Origin: Tessaracoccus sp. MC1679
GTDB lineage: Bacteria > Actinomycetota > Actinomycetes > Propionibacteriales > Propionibacteriaceae
Assembly (NCBI RefSeq): GCF_014164775.1
Contig: NZ_JACJGB010000009.1
Coordinates: 107,838 to 171,837, forward strand
Direction of reading: 5' to 3'
DNA length: 64,000 nt
The notes beneath the pieces were generated by a model. The model made no database searches, was not told where the DNA came from, and was given only the letters and a program-made list of their open reading frames with translations. The translations under genes and the position numbers were made by a program. Below are positions 49,287 through 58,051 of this stretch, one piece after another; position 1 is the first letter of the stretch, and the number at the start of each line of letters is the position of its first letter.

Positions 49287-50774
49287 ATGAGCGAGACGGT
49301 GGTGGACCTGGGACAGCGGTACCTCGCCGCCCTGTGGGACGCCGCCGCCGCGCTCGGTTCGGACGCGGTGGCGGTGGAGCGTCTGGCGGCTCTGGTGGAC
49401 TCGATCGGTGAGTTCGAAGCCCAACTCGCTGGGCTCAGGCTGCACCTGCTCCACGAGGCCAGGCTGTCCGCGGCGGACCGGGTGGTGGAGGGGGTGCGGC
49501 AGTCGGTGCGCACCACGCCTTCGCAGGCCACCGCCGCATTGCGTCTCGCCACGGATTTGGGGGACCGGTTCGGGTTGATCGCCGCCGCGTTGAGTCAGGG
49601 TGTGGTCTCTCTGCCGCAGGCCGAGGCGATCGTGGCCGGGTTGAAGAAACTCCCCTCCCGCCTGACCCGCGGCGAGTTGGTGGAGTGTCAGGAGTTGATC
49701 CTGGCCCACGTCGACACCCTCGGCCCCAGCGAGTTGCGGATCCTGGCGTCGCGCCTGACGGAAGTGATCGACCCGGACCGCGCCGACGCCGACGACGCGA
49801 CGCGTCTGGCGCGGGAGGAGCGCACCGCGCATCGGGACCGGTTCCTGCATCTGGCGCCGGATTATCACGGGTCGATGCGGATCACGGGCCAGCTCCCTGT
49901 CGCCGACGCCGCCCTGTTGTCAGCTCAACTGGATGCGTTGATGCCTCCGGCGTCGAAGTACACGGACACCGGGGAGGCGCCGAGCCGTGGCGCCCGACGC
50001 GCCGATGCCCTGGTGCTCCTGACTCAGCATGCCGCGGGTCACGGCACGCTGCCCTCGCACGGGGTGGACCGCCCCCACGTCCACATCACCCTGGACTACG
50101 ACACCCTGGTCACCGGCCTCGGCGATGTGACACTGCTCGGCGGCGGCGTGGTCGACGGGCTGTCGGCCAGCGAGGCACGGCGCCTGGCGTGCGACGCGGA
50201 CCTGATCCCCATGGTGCTGGGCACCACCTCCCGGCCGCTGGACGTCGGCCGGACCCATCGCCTGTTCACCCCCGCCCTGCGCGCGGCGATCGTGCAGCGG
50301 GATCAAGGGTGCGTGTTCCCCGGCTGCACCACCCCACCGGCGCCGTGTCAGGCGCATCACATCATTCCCTGGTGGGCCGGCGGGGACACCTGCCTGGCCA
50401 ACGGCGTTCTGCTCTGCCCCCACCACCATCGCCTTGTCGAACCCGATCCGCTGCAGTCCGCAGAATCCCAGTGGCAGGTGCACATCGACCAAGTGACCGG
50501 CCTGCCGTGGTTCGCCCCACCGCGGCACATCGACCCCGCCCGCCGACCACGGCAGCATCAGCGCCACCGCCTTCAACAACTGGCACCGCAGGTCGGGGGA
50601 GCACTATGCCCACTGGAGCCCGACCGGCATGAGTGGGTCCATGACCCCCCGGATCCGCCCGACTGGGATCTGGAGCCGCCGGACCCGGACACGTGCAGCC
50701 TGCCCGACCACCACGGACCGGCCCTCGACGAGCTCATCCGCAGCGCCACTGCCTGGGGCACTGACGCGGCCTGA
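49287..50774 (+). CDS. DUF222/13E12-type HNH endonuclease-like protein
   Basis: 495 residues from ATG 49287. The N-terminal two thirds are a DUF222 domain (LTRGELVECQELILAHVDTL; DYHGSMRITGQLPVADAALL). The C-terminal HNH module is CVFPGCTTPPAPCQAHHIIP then LANGVLLCPHHHRLV, with paired cysteines and the His-Asn-His catalytic set. Such genes are multicopy and partly repeat-associated in actinobacteria; their biological role is unknown. A proline-rich acidic tail follows. Confidence 0.9.
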   Translation: MSETVVDLGQRYLAALWDAAAALGSDAVAVERLAALVDSIGEFEAQLAGLRLHLLHEARLSAADRVVEGVRQSVRTTPSQATAALRLATDLGDRFGLIAAALSQGVVSLPQAEAIVAGLKKLPSRLTRGELVECQELILAHVDTLGPSELRILASRLTEVIDPDRADADDATRLAREERTAHRDRFLHLAPDYHGSMRITGQLPVADAALLSAQLDALMPPASKYTDTGEAPSRGARRADALVLLTQHAAGHGTLPSHGVDRPHVHITLDYDTLVTGLGDVTLLGGGVVDGLSASEARRLACDADLIPMVLGTTSRPLDVGRTHRLFTPALRAAIVQRDQGCVFPGCTTPPAPCQAHHIIPWWAGGDTCLANGVLLCPHHHRLVEPDPLQSAESQWQVHIDQVTGLPWFAPPRHIDPARRPRQHQRHRLQQLAPQVGGALCPLEPDRHEWVHDPPDPPDWDLEPPDPDTCSLPDHHGPALDELIRSATAWGTDAA

Positions 50775-50896
50775 GTGCATGAACCGCGTGCGGGAGGGTG
50801 GTTTGGACTTGGATCGGGCTCCGCGTCGGCTCAGCCGCTGACCCGCAACGCGGTCGATCAAGTCACGACGGTGAGCCGACCTTCCGCCTTCGCCGG

Positions 50897-50902
50897 TACA
50901 GT
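50897..50902 (+). promoter_or_regulatory. -10 hexamer (TACAGT) for the HAD gene, leaderless start
   Basis: TACAGT ends 7 bases before the ATG at 50910. Confidence 0.45.
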
Positions 50903-50909
50903 CAGCCCC

Positions 50910-51755
50910 ATGGCTCCTACATCGGGCTCACCCGGCCGCCGCGCCGTGTTCCTCGACATCGACGGCACCTACGCCGACCACGGCGAGGTTCCCCCAGCTC
51001 ATGCGACCGCGGTGCGCAGGGCGCGCGCGGCCGGCCACCTGGTGTTCCTGTGCACCGGTCGGCCGAAGTCGATGGTGCCGCCCCGGATCCTGGAGGCGGG
51101 GTTCGACGGGTTCGTCGGCGGGGCCGGCGCCTACGTCGAGGTGGACGGACAGGTGCTCGCCGACGTCCGGTTCCCGCCAGCCGTGGCCGCCCGCACCGTC
51201 GAGGTTCTCCTCGAGCACGACGTGGCGTTCCTGCTGGAGGCGACGGAGGGGTTGTGGGGCCCGCCTGGTGTCGACGTGCGCGTGGCCCGTCACCTGGAGC
51301 CTCATCTTCGCTCAGAAGACCCCGCGCAATCGCGGCCCTTCGACCTCCTCGACAACCTGCGGATGACCGATGACCTCTCCGACGCCTCGTTCGGGAAGGT
51401 CTCCTGCGTCGAGTCCCCCACCCTCATCCCGGAGTTGGCCGAGCTGATCGGTCCCGAGGTGGCTGCGCTTCCGAGCTCCATCCCGGACCTGGGCTCCGCG
51501 GCCGGCGAGCTCTACCTGGTGGGTGTGCACAAGGCCGTCGGGATGCGCCTGGTCGTGTCGTCGCTGGGCGTGGACCCCGCGACAGTCGTCGCAGTCGGTG
51601 ACGGGCTCAACGACCTCGAGATGATCGACGAGGCCGGCGTCGGCGTCGCCATCGAAGGCGCCCACCCCCGCGTCCTGGCGGTAGCAGACCGCGTGGCTGC
51701 TGGCCCCAGGGATAGCGGTCTGGCTACGCTCTTCGCGGACCTCGGGCTGTTCTGA
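50910..51755 (+). CDS. Cof-type HAD-superfamily hydrolase
   Basis: 281 residues from ATG 50910. HAD motif I is VFLDIDGTYADHG (nucleophile Asp near 15), motif II FLCTGRPK, a cap domain follows, Lys in VGVHKAVGMRLVV, and motif IV VVAVGDGLNDLEMID. These enzymes dephosphorylate sugar phosphates, pyridoxal phosphate or flavin intermediates; the substrate is unknown. Confidence 0.9.
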   Translation: MAPTSGSPGRRAVFLDIDGTYADHGEVPPAHATAVRRARAAGHLVFLCTGRPKSMVPPRILEAGFDGFVGGAGAYVEVDGQVLADVRFPPAVAARTVEVLLEHDVAFLLEATEGLWGPPGVDVRVARHLEPHLRSEDPAQSRPFDLLDNLRMTDDLSDASFGKVSCVESPTLIPELAELIGPEVAALPSSIPDLGSAAGELYLVGVHKAVGMRLVVSSLGVDPATVVAVGDGLNDLEMIDEAGVGVAIEGAHPRVLAVADRVAAGPRDSGLATLFADLGLF

Positions 51756-51861
51756 GGCGCCAGCGGTCGCGAGCCTCGGCTGGTCCCGGCGCCGTGACCA
51801 GCGCTTCCCTCCCACGATGCCGCCCACGGCTCAGACGGCACCCTCGACGCCGGGCCAAACG

Positions 51862-51867
51862 TAGAAT
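51862..51867 (+). promoter_or_regulatory. -10 hexamer (TAGAAT), leaderless start
   Basis: TAGAAT ends 6 bases before the ATG at 51874. Confidence 0.5.
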
Positions 51868-51873
51868 GCCACC

Positions 51874-52305
51874 ATGCCGCGTGACGCACGCCTCGATGAG
51901 CTCGCGTTGCTGCGCCGGGCGCGCGACGTGATGGACCGACGCTTCGCCGAACCGCTCGACGTGGCAGCGATCGCCGCGGAGGCCTACATGTCCCCGGCGC
52001 ATTTCACGCGCCGCTTCAAGGCCGCTTATGGCGAGACTCCGCATGCCTACCTGATGACCCGTCGGATCGAGCGCGCCCAGTGGCTGCTGCGCGGTGGCGG
52101 CCTGACCGTCACAGAGGTGTGCCTGGCCGTGGGCTGTACGTCGCTCGGGTCATTCAGTGCGCGGTTCACCCAGCTGGTGGGGCGGACACCCACCGCCTAT
52201 CGGGCCGGAGACCATTCGGCGCTGATCGGGGTGCCCAGTTGCGTGGCCCGGCTCGCCACCAGACCGAGCAGGAATGGAGAAGCGCCTAGCCCGCGGCCGG
52301 TCTAG
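51874..52305 (+). CDS. AraC-family regulator (short form)
   Basis: 143 residues, essentially only the DNA-binding region: two helix-turn-helix units, DVAAIAAEAYMSPAHFTRRF (residues 29-48) and VTEVCLAVGCTSLGSFSARF (about 78-97), ending GRTPTAYR. No effector domain is present. The adjacent VOC-family gene 10 bases downstream is the usual partner of such short AraC proteins, which suggests co-regulation. Confidence 0.9.
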   Translation: MPRDARLDELALLRRARDVMDRRFAEPLDVAAIAAEAYMSPAHFTRRFKAAYGETPHAYLMTRRIERAQWLLRGGGLTVTEVCLAVGCTSLGSFSARFTQLVGRTPTAYRAGDHSALIGVPSCVARLATRPSRNGEAPSPRPV

Positions 52306-52308
52306 CGT
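52303..52308 (+). promoter_or_regulatory. -10 hexamer (TAGCGT) for the VOC gene
   Basis: TAGCGT overlaps the stop of the AraC gene and ends 7 bases before ATG 52316, so the VOC gene can be transcribed on its own as a leaderless message. Confidence 0.45.
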
Positions 52309-52315
52309 TGCGGGC

Positions 52316-52714
52316 ATGGACATCAAGCTCTCGACCTCATTTATCACCGTCAACGACCCGGATGCCGCCCTCGCCTTCTACCGCGACGTGCTCGGCCTCG
52401 AGGTGCGCATGGACGTGCCCCAAGGTGAGTTCCGCTGGATCACCGTCGGCTCGCCGACGCAGCCCGACGTCGGGATCGTGCTGTCGAACTACGTGGACGG
52501 CTCGCCTGAGGACATCGAGGTGATCCGGGCCCTCGTCGCGAAGGGCGGCATGAACGCGGCGCACTTCAGCTCCTCCGACGTCGACGCCGTCTTCGCCAAG
52601 GCCACGGAGGCCGGAGCCGAGATTGTCTCCGAGGTCGCGGACCAGCCGTGGGGGGTCCGGGACTGCGCCTTCCGCGACCCGTCCGGGAACCTCGTGCGCG
52701 TCGACCAGGCGTGA
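52316..52714 (+). CDS. VOC/glyoxalase-family protein
   Basis: 132 residues with paired beta-alpha-beta-beta-beta modules: TSFITVNDPDAALAFYRDVLG (residues 7-27, in part) and WGVRDCAFRDPSGNLVRVDQ at the end, where RDPSGN is the family signature with the metal-ligand region. Substrate unknown; relatives include glyoxalases, dioxygenases and bleomycin-binding proteins. Confidence 0.92.
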   Translation: MDIKLSTSFITVNDPDAALAFYRDVLGLEVRMDVPQGEFRWITVGSPTQPDVGIVLSNYVDGSPEDIEVIRALVAKGGMNAAHFSSSDVDAVFAKATEAGAEIVSEVADQPWGVRDCAFRDPSGNLVRVDQA

Positions 52715-52727
52715 CCCCTCCCTAGGA

Positions 52728-52763
52728 GGTGGATCTGGTGCCGTAGTCGAAACTAGATCCGCC
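52728..52763. repeat. 36-bp hairpin element with GTAGTC loop, copy 1
   Basis: Left arm GGTGGATCTGGTGCC, loop GTAGTC (52743-52748), right arm GAAACTAGATCCGCC. One of four copies in the window. It supplies the stop codon of the short reverse-strand frame at 52753. Confidence 0.75.
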
Positions 52764-52932
52764 ACTCAGCTGCACGAGGCAAGTCGTCGTGCTGGAGGTC
52801 GGACGCCTCCGCGACGAAGCGTTGAACGAGCGCGACGACGGCGCTCTCGTCGCGCCCTCCGCCCACGAGGTGGACAGTGCCGGGTCGCGCGATCGTCGGG
52901 TGGGTGGTGTCGGCGATGCTCATGATCATCAT
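52753..52932 (-). pseudogene. Truncated 59-aa fragment of a possible S51/cyanophycinase-like protein
   Basis: Reading 52932 to 52753 gives a 59-residue frame beginning MMIMSIADTTHP and containing GTVHLVGGGRDE then VVALVQRFVAEA, reminiscent of the N terminus of peptidase E/cyanophycinase-type proteins. It stops in TAG inside hairpin copy 1, with no continuation beyond. Either a gene truncated by the element or a small real gene; the family call is tentative. Confidence 0.45.
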
Positions 52933-52953
52933 CCTGACACCGCCCGCCGGGGG

Positions 52954-53502
52954 TCACGGGTGGCGACGCGCCTCGTCCTCCACCGGCGGCTCCTGCGTGG
53001 AGCCGCTTGGCCGGGGACGTAGCCACTCGCGGGCCCCGCCCCGTCGAATCTGGTCCTGGAACAGGCTCACCAGCGAAGCGACGAACACCAGGTTGAACAC
53101 CAACTGCACCGTCACCAGCAGCCGTGCGAGTTGGCCCTCGGCGTGGATGTCGCCATAGCCGACGGTGGACATCGTCGTCATCGAGAAGTACAGGGCGTCG
53201 AGGCGGGTGGTGAGCCCATTGAACTGCCCCGGCTGCTGGACGGTGAGCAGGAAGTACCCGAAGGAGAAGATCACCAGCACCAGCTCGAACGCGAGCAGGA
53301 GGTGAACCGCTCTGAGGCGCTTCGCGGCCTGGCGCACCTCGTTGAACACGGCTCCGGCGACGGCAGCAAGGCACACGGCGCCCACCACGAACCCGAGGAC
53401 CGTCCCGACGGGGGCGTCACTGGCGCTGACCGGCACCAGGAAATGGAAGGTCAACACAGCCGTCGGAAGGAGCATGCGGCTGAACACGAGGCGCCAGTTC
53501 AC
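52954..53502 (-). CDS. Two-TM potassium channel-like protein
   Basis: 182 residues, GTG start. The selectivity filter is TVGYGD in LYFSMTTMSTVGYGDIHAEG near residue 113; hydrophobic segments flank it, with two more toward the N terminus. The C-terminal tail is charged and lacks an RCK domain. The start follows TAGACT by 6 bases. Likely an ion-channel protein of the Ion_trans_2 family. Confidence 0.92.
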   Translation of the reverse strand: MNWRLVFSRMLLPTAVLTFHFLVPVSASDAPVGTVLGFVVGAVCLAAVAGAVFNEVRQAAKRLRAVHLLLAFELVLVIFSFGYFLLTVQQPGQFNGLTTRLDALYFSMTTMSTVGYGDIHAEGQLARLLVTVQLVFNLVFVASLVSLFQDQIRRGGAREWLRPRPSGSTQEPPVEDEARRHP

Positions 53503-53508
53503 CGCGTC

Positions 53509-53514
53509 AGTCTA
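53509..53514 (-). promoter_or_regulatory. -10 hexamer (TAGACT), leaderless GTG start
   Basis: TAGACT ends 6 bases before the GTG at 53502 on the minus strand. Confidence 0.45.
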
Positions 53515-53593
53515 GGAACAGAGGGCCGCGAATATCGGATCCAGTCCGCGTCGCCGTCGCCATGGCCGGCCGCCGCCGTGCGCTTCCGTATTC

Positions 53594-53629
53594 GGCGGAT
53601 CTGGTGTCGTAGTCGGCACCACATCCACC
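53594..53629. repeat. 36-bp hairpin element with GTAGTC loop, copy 2
   Basis: Left arm GGCGGATCTGGTGTC, loop GTAGTC (53609-53614), right arm GGCACCACATCCACC. Lies between the channel gene and the kinase gene. Confidence 0.75.
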
Positions 53630-53739
53630 GCCGGAGCGCCTCCGTGGATCAGGCGAGCCTGAGAACAGATGTTTCGTCTCGCCCGGGAGTGGGTAGGTAA
53701 AGAACGCCAGGGATCAAGGATCTAGTGGAAGGCGAGGCA

Positions 53740-53829
53740 ATGGCAGAAAGAAACCTGAACGGTCTCTTCTGCGCGACGATGCGCGACATGGACCGCGCCG
53801 AGCGCCACATCCGACGGCATGCACGCTGA
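53740..53829 (+). CDS. 29-aa frame overlapping the kinase start, DUF892-like N terminus
   Basis: MAERNLNGLFCATMRDMDRA, then ERHIRRHAR, stopping at 53829, 11 bases inside the kinase gene. The sequence resembles the start of YciE-type DUF892 ferritin-like proteins (LNDLFxxTLxDxYxAE), cut off after about 25 residues. It could be a remnant or a leader peptide coupling translation to the kinase. GGAAGGCGAGG precedes its ATG. Confidence 0.45.
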   Translation: MAERNLNGLFCATMRDMDRAERHIRRHAR

Positions 53830-55159
53830 CGCTCTTCTGGGAGACCGCTACCGCCTCTCGCGCCTGATCGCCTCCGGCGGCATGGGCGAGGTGTGGCAGG
53901 CCCACGACGCCGTCCTCGACCGCGAGGTGGCGGTGAAGCTGCTGTCCGCGGGGGAGGCCGACCCCTCGGCGCTGGAGCGCTTCCGTCGTGAGGCGGTGGC
54001 CATGGCCGCACTCCAGCACCCGAACACTGTGTTGGTCCTCGACATCGGCACCCATCACAGATGGACCTACATCGTGATGGAACTCCTCCCGGGGCCAACT
54101 CTCGCCCAGCTGGTCGCCTCCCGAGGACCCCTTCCGGACGAGGAGGTGGCCGGTCTCGGGGCGCAGGTGGCGGCCGGCCTGGAGGCCGCCCACCGCGCGG
54201 GGATCGTGCATCGCGACATCAAGCCGGGCAACCTGATGCTGGGCGCGTCGGGGGAGCTGAAGGTGGTCGACTTCGGGGTGGCCCGCTTGTCCCAGGCCGC
54301 CGCATCCGCCCTGACCGCGACCAACACCATCGTCGGGAGCGCCCTCTACCTCTCCCCCGAGCAGGCAGCCGGATCGCCGGCCGACGAGCGGAGCGACCTC
54401 TACGCGCTGGGATGTGTCCTCATGACTCTCGCGACGGGGCGGCCCCCGTTCGAGAGCGAGCACCCGATCGGGGCGCTCCACCAGCATGTGCGGGTTGATC
54501 CGCCACTTCTCCGCACGCGACGCCCCGGTGCGAGCGCAGCCCTGGAGGCCTTGATAAGCGAGCTGCTGGCCAAGGATCCCGACGATCGTCCGGCGTCGGC
54601 CGCCGAGGTAGCCGTCCGGCTGAGGAGCATCGAGATGTCGCTGCGCGACGCCCCGACCACCCCCGCGTCCCCTTCGCCTGAGGTCACGGCTCGGATGACC
54701 CGCTCAGCCGCGTTGCTGCCGAGCGCGGGCACCGCCCCCGCTGAGCCGCGGCATGCTCATGTGTCGAAGTCTCGGCCGGCACGGGGCAGGGCCCCGTGGG
54801 TGGCGGCTGGCGTCCTTGTCTCCAGCGCGCTCCTGGCGGCGATGGCCTTGACTCAGGGCGCGGATCCCGCCGGAGACCCGCGGACCTCCGTGGCTGGCTC
54901 ACCCGCCGCGGCTGCCAGCGCCTCGCCGGTGCCATCGCCGTCGACGATGCCCTCGACGACGCCCGACGGGTCGGAGACCACCTCGCCGACACCGACCCCG
55001 GCTCCGGCTTCCACCCGATCCGCCGTCGGCCAGGACACCGCACCCCCCGTCGCCGCCGACGGTGACAAGCCGGCGCGCGGCAAGTCCGAGGAGAAGAAGC
55101 CCACCAACCCATCCGACGGCAAGGCGAAGGAGAGGCCAACCCAGGCCGGGAAGAACTAG
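53819..55159 (+). CDS. Membrane-anchored Ser/Thr protein kinase (PknB type)
   Basis: 446 residues. Kinase domain 10-270: glycine loop GGMGEV (20-25), Lys40 in VAVKLL, catalytic HRDIKPGN (131-138), DFG (151-153), and SPEQ. One transmembrane segment spans about 327-344; the extracellular tail is low-complexity Ser/Thr/Pro and Lys-rich, without PASTA repeats. A regulatory kinase for envelope or growth signals is likely. The start overlaps the small frame ending at 53829. Confidence 0.92.
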   Translation: MHADALLGDRYRLSRLIASGGMGEVWQAHDAVLDREVAVKLLSAGEADPSALERFRREAVAMAALQHPNTVLVLDIGTHHRWTYIVMELLPGPTLAQLVASRGPLPDEEVAGLGAQVAAGLEAAHRAGIVHRDIKPGNLMLGASGELKVVDFGVARLSQAAASALTATNTIVGSALYLSPEQAAGSPADERSDLYALGCVLMTLATGRPPFESEHPIGALHQHVRVDPPLLRTRRPGASAALEALISELLAKDPDDRPASAAEVAVRLRSIEMSLRDAPTTPASPSPEVTARMTRSAALLPSAGTAPAEPRHAHVSKSRPARGRAPWVAAGVLVSSALLAAMALTQGADPAGDPRTSVAGSPAAAASASPVPSPSTMPSTTPDGSETTSPTPTPAPASTRSAVGQDTAPPVAADGDKPARGKSEEKKPTNPSDGKAKERPTQAGKN

Positions 55160-55182
55160 AGGCGGCGCGTGGGGTGGGCGGA

Positions 55183-57228
55183 TCAGAGTGTCGCGGCGGT
55201 GGGATCCGTCTTCGGTGCGAAGCGTCGCGACAGGAACTCGACGAGTTCCGCCGTGTCCGGCTCGTCCTCGTCGAGCAGTGCCATCACGGGTTCCAGCTCC
55301 GACGCTGCGACAGGGTCCAGACCACCGAAGACACTCAGGCCGACCACCGTCGAGGCCACGCGGGTGCAGTAGTACTGCCCGGCCTCGACCCGTCGGCTCC
55401 AGTCCAGCTCCGCGACCTCCTCGACCTCACCGGTCCGGACATCGCGAAGCGTGATGGAGCTACCGGGGATCGCCGAGACAACCTCGTGCACCGACCGCCT
55501 GGTCAGCAGCCAATCCTGCGCCAGCTGCAACTCGTCCGGGGGCAGCAGAGCGCCCCTACGGTTCAGGTACTCAGCGAAGACGCCTCCCTCCCACAGGGCG
55601 ACGTCGAGGATCAGGCCCTCCTCCAGCGCCCGGTCGAACCCGTCGGTCCCGTCCCAGTGCTCGGCACGTGCCTCGGCGAGCTCGAGGATGAACGGCGTGT
55701 CCTTCTCGATGAGGTAGCCGACCGCCTTCTGATAGAGCCAGTTCCAGCGCTCGGTGAGCGGGAGCTGCGCTTGCCGAAGATGGCACTGCTTGAACTTCTT
55801 CCCCGAGCCGCACCAGCACGGCGCGTTCCGCGGCAGGTTCCGTCCCTGCCCCGGCAGGAACTGCTGCAGGTAGCCGTAGAGCGGGTCGTCCTCGGCGCCG
55901 GCGCGGCGGAGCAGGGACATGCCACGGGCCGCGTCGCCACGGTCGCTGGCGCACACGGCCAGCGACAGCAGCGCCGGGGGCCACGAGGGATCGAGCGCCT
56001 CGGCCTGTTGGTACAGCTCCTCGGCACCAAGCACGTTCCCCATCTCCTCGACGGCCACCCCCCGCATCCACCTCAACGCGACCCGCGCAGGCCGGGGAGC
56101 GTCGGGCTCCCACGCACTCGTCAGCGCAGCGACGACGACGGGCTCCCCGTCGAATACGCCCAGAGCCTCGTCGAGGAAGGCCACCGCGACGGCGGGGTCC
56201 CGCAGCAGCGACACCGCCGCCTCGACGCCCTCGCCCGCGATCCCCAGGGCCTCGAAGCCCCCGAGCCCGGGGCCCTCGGACTCTCCGGCCCCCTCCGCGG
56301 GACCGACCCACCTGGCCAGAGCCTCCGAGACTGCCGTTTCCCGGGCTTCTTCCTCTGTCTCCATGGCCGAGTCGAGATCGTGGGTCATTCCGACCACGAT
56401 CTGCAGCAGCTGCACGACGGCGACCGCCTCCGATTCGTCGAGGTCATGCTCCTCCTGGATGCGGCGCAGAATCTCTTCGGCCTCCCCGGCGTCGAAGTCG
56501 TAACCCTCGGTCGCGATCAGGGAGCCACGGCGCGCCACCCCGCAGGATTCGAGCTGTTCACCCAACGGGCGCTCCGGCCGACGCAGCAGGTCGTTGTCGG
56601 CCGCACACACCGCCCACACCGAGTTCTCGATCAGATGCGGCCGATCCGGGGACTCCCCCACCAGGGCCGCCAACGCCTGGCCGGTGCTCGTCCCCGAGGC
56701 CTCCTCCACCGCCAGCAGCTCAAGGCCGTCCTGCTCGACCCTCACTCCGACGATGTCACCAACGCCGAGCCCTAGCCCAGCAAGCCGCCCGCGTTCGAGC
56801 AGTATCGCCCCCGACGCGACCTCCGCATCGATGGCCCTGTCCAGGAGCTCAGGGTCGGACGGATACACGACGGCGGCGTCCGCGCCGTCGGTGAAGCGGT
56901 CGTACGGCGGGTCGCCGATCAGTACCTCCAGCGGCGCCAGGTCCCCCGGCGTGGCGAGCAGGTCGTGCTCCACCTCAGCCTCGCTGAGCCGATGGGTGAA
57001 GGTTCGCCCCTCAAGCAGCGCAGGCAGCCACACCCACCGTTCGTCAGCGACGGGCATGATCGGCGGATCGGTCTCGAGGAGGAACTCCTCGAACCAGTCC
57101 TCCTCGTCGTCCAGAGTGAGGCCGAGCGCGAGAAGGTGCTCCCTCAGCTCGTGCTCGTGCATGGGCCCGCGGGCGATCAGGCCGTCGCGGGTGGCGGCGA
57201 GAAGATCTTCTGGAGAGGACATCGGCAT
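55183..57228 (-). CDS. SEC-C motif protein with TPR-like middle
   Basis: 681 residues from ATG 57228, chosen by promoter spacing. The SEC-C zinc motif PCWCGSGKKFKQCH lies around residues 465-480. Before it is a helical repeat region (EELYQQAEALDPSWPPALLSLAVCA) like TPRs; acidic N-terminal part of unknown fold. It may be an adaptor linking SecA-like or chaperone partners to substrates. It converges with the kinase gene with 23 bases between. Confidence 0.85.
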   Translation of the reverse strand: MPMSSPEDLLAATRDGLIARGPMHEHELREHLLALGLTLDDEEDWFEEFLLETDPPIMPVADERWVWLPALLEGRTFTHRLSEAEVEHDLLATPGDLAPLEVLIGDPPYDRFTDGADAAVVYPSDPELLDRAIDAEVASGAILLERGRLAGLGLGVGDIVGVRVEQDGLELLAVEEASGTSTGQALAALVGESPDRPHLIENSVWAVCAADNDLLRRPERPLGEQLESCGVARRGSLIATEGYDFDAGEAEEILRRIQEEHDLDESEAVAVVQLLQIVVGMTHDLDSAMETEEEARETAVSEALARWVGPAEGAGESEGPGLGGFEALGIAGEGVEAAVSLLRDPAVAVAFLDEALGVFDGEPVVVAALTSAWEPDAPRPARVALRWMRGVAVEEMGNVLGAEELYQQAEALDPSWPPALLSLAVCASDRGDAARGMSLLRRAGAEDDPLYGYLQQFLPGQGRNLPRNAPCWCGSGKKFKQCHLRQAQLPLTERWNWLYQKAVGYLIEKDTPFILELAEARAEHWDGTDGFDRALEEGLILDVALWEGGVFAEYLNRRGALLPPDELQLAQDWLLTRRSVHEVVSAIPGSSITLRDVRTGEVEEVAELDWSRRVEAGQYYCTRVASTVVGLSVFGGLDPVAASELEPVMALLDEDEPDTAELVEFLSRRFAPKTDPTAATL

Positions 57229-57235
57229 GACAGCC

Positions 57236-57241
57236 ACACTA
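57236..57241 (-). promoter_or_regulatory. -10 hexamer (TAGTGT), leaderless start
   Basis: TAGTGT ends 7 bases before the ATG at 57228 on the minus strand. Confidence 0.45.
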
Positions 57242-57301
57242 TCCGGGGCCGGACATCCGTGCCCTTCGTCGGTGGAGGAGCAACTCACACCTGCCCGGAC
57301 C

Positions 57302-58051
57302 TCACTGGACGAGGCGGACGTTGTCTCCGGTGAGGTTGGCGCGGAAGCCGCCGTCGACCACCTTCACGCTTCGCAGGACGACCCCGTCGGGCAGGCCCTC
57401 GATGCTGTGCTCGAACGTGATCAACTCCCGCAGCGCGGCTCCCAGCAGATCCGAGACGAATTGGGGGCCTCCGATGTCGATGGATGTCGGCACCATCACC
57501 AACTTGCCGCCCACGACCTCGACAGTGCCGGTGGCGCCGACGGGGAGGCTCCGTCCCAATGCCTCCACCAGGGTGTCGACACGCACCTCACCATCATCGG
57601 CGGCGCTCAGGGTGGCGTCCGGGCCGACCTGCGCGGCCACGACGTCGAAGGGGACCGTGGCCGTCAGATCGAGGTGGCGGGCGACGAGTCCGTCCGGCCC
57701 CGACACGACGTCGGTACCCGTGCCGACGACGTCGTTGAGCGGCGTTCCCGCGGCGATCACGGAACTGGCGTCCAGCGAGACGTCACCGAGCCAGACCTCG
57801 TTCTCGGCGAGATCCGGAGGCGGGGTGGGTTCCGCTATGGGCGCCGTTGTCGACGCGGCGGGCGTCGGGGCATCGGTGCTGCCCACCGGCCGCGTGATCG
57901 ACAGCCAGAACAGCAGCAGCGCGAGGAACACAAGGCCGAGCATCGCAACGGCCCCGATGGCCCAGTCGAGCACTCGCCCACGCAGGCGTCGACGCGACGA
58001 TGACGTGGAGGCGTGGTTGCCGTCCGGCTGGACTGGGTACTGATCAGCCAT
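57302..58051 (-). CDS. LmeA/DUF2993-family envelope protein
   Basis: About 249 residues. One membrane segment (about 32-55) anchors a DUF2993 domain (DVSLDASSVIAAGTPLNDVV, then VVGGKLVMVPTSIDIGGPQF), the family of the mycobacterial phospholipid-binding LmeA. The start overlaps the MmpL-type gene by a few bases, so it is the third gene of that operon and probably serves in envelope lipid handling. Confidence 0.8.
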   Translation of the reverse strand: MADQYPVQPDGNHASTSSSRRRLRGRVLDWAIGAVAMLGLVFLALLLFWLSITRPVGSTDAPTPAASTTAPIAEPTPPPDLAENEVWLGDVSLDASSVIAAGTPLNDVVGTGTDVVSGPDGLVARHLDLTATVPFDVVAAQVGPDATLSAADDGEVRVDTLVEALGRSLPVGATGTVEVVGGKLVMVPTSIDIGGPQFVSDLLGAALRELITFEHSIEGLPDGVVLRSVKVVDGGFRANLTGDNVRLVQ

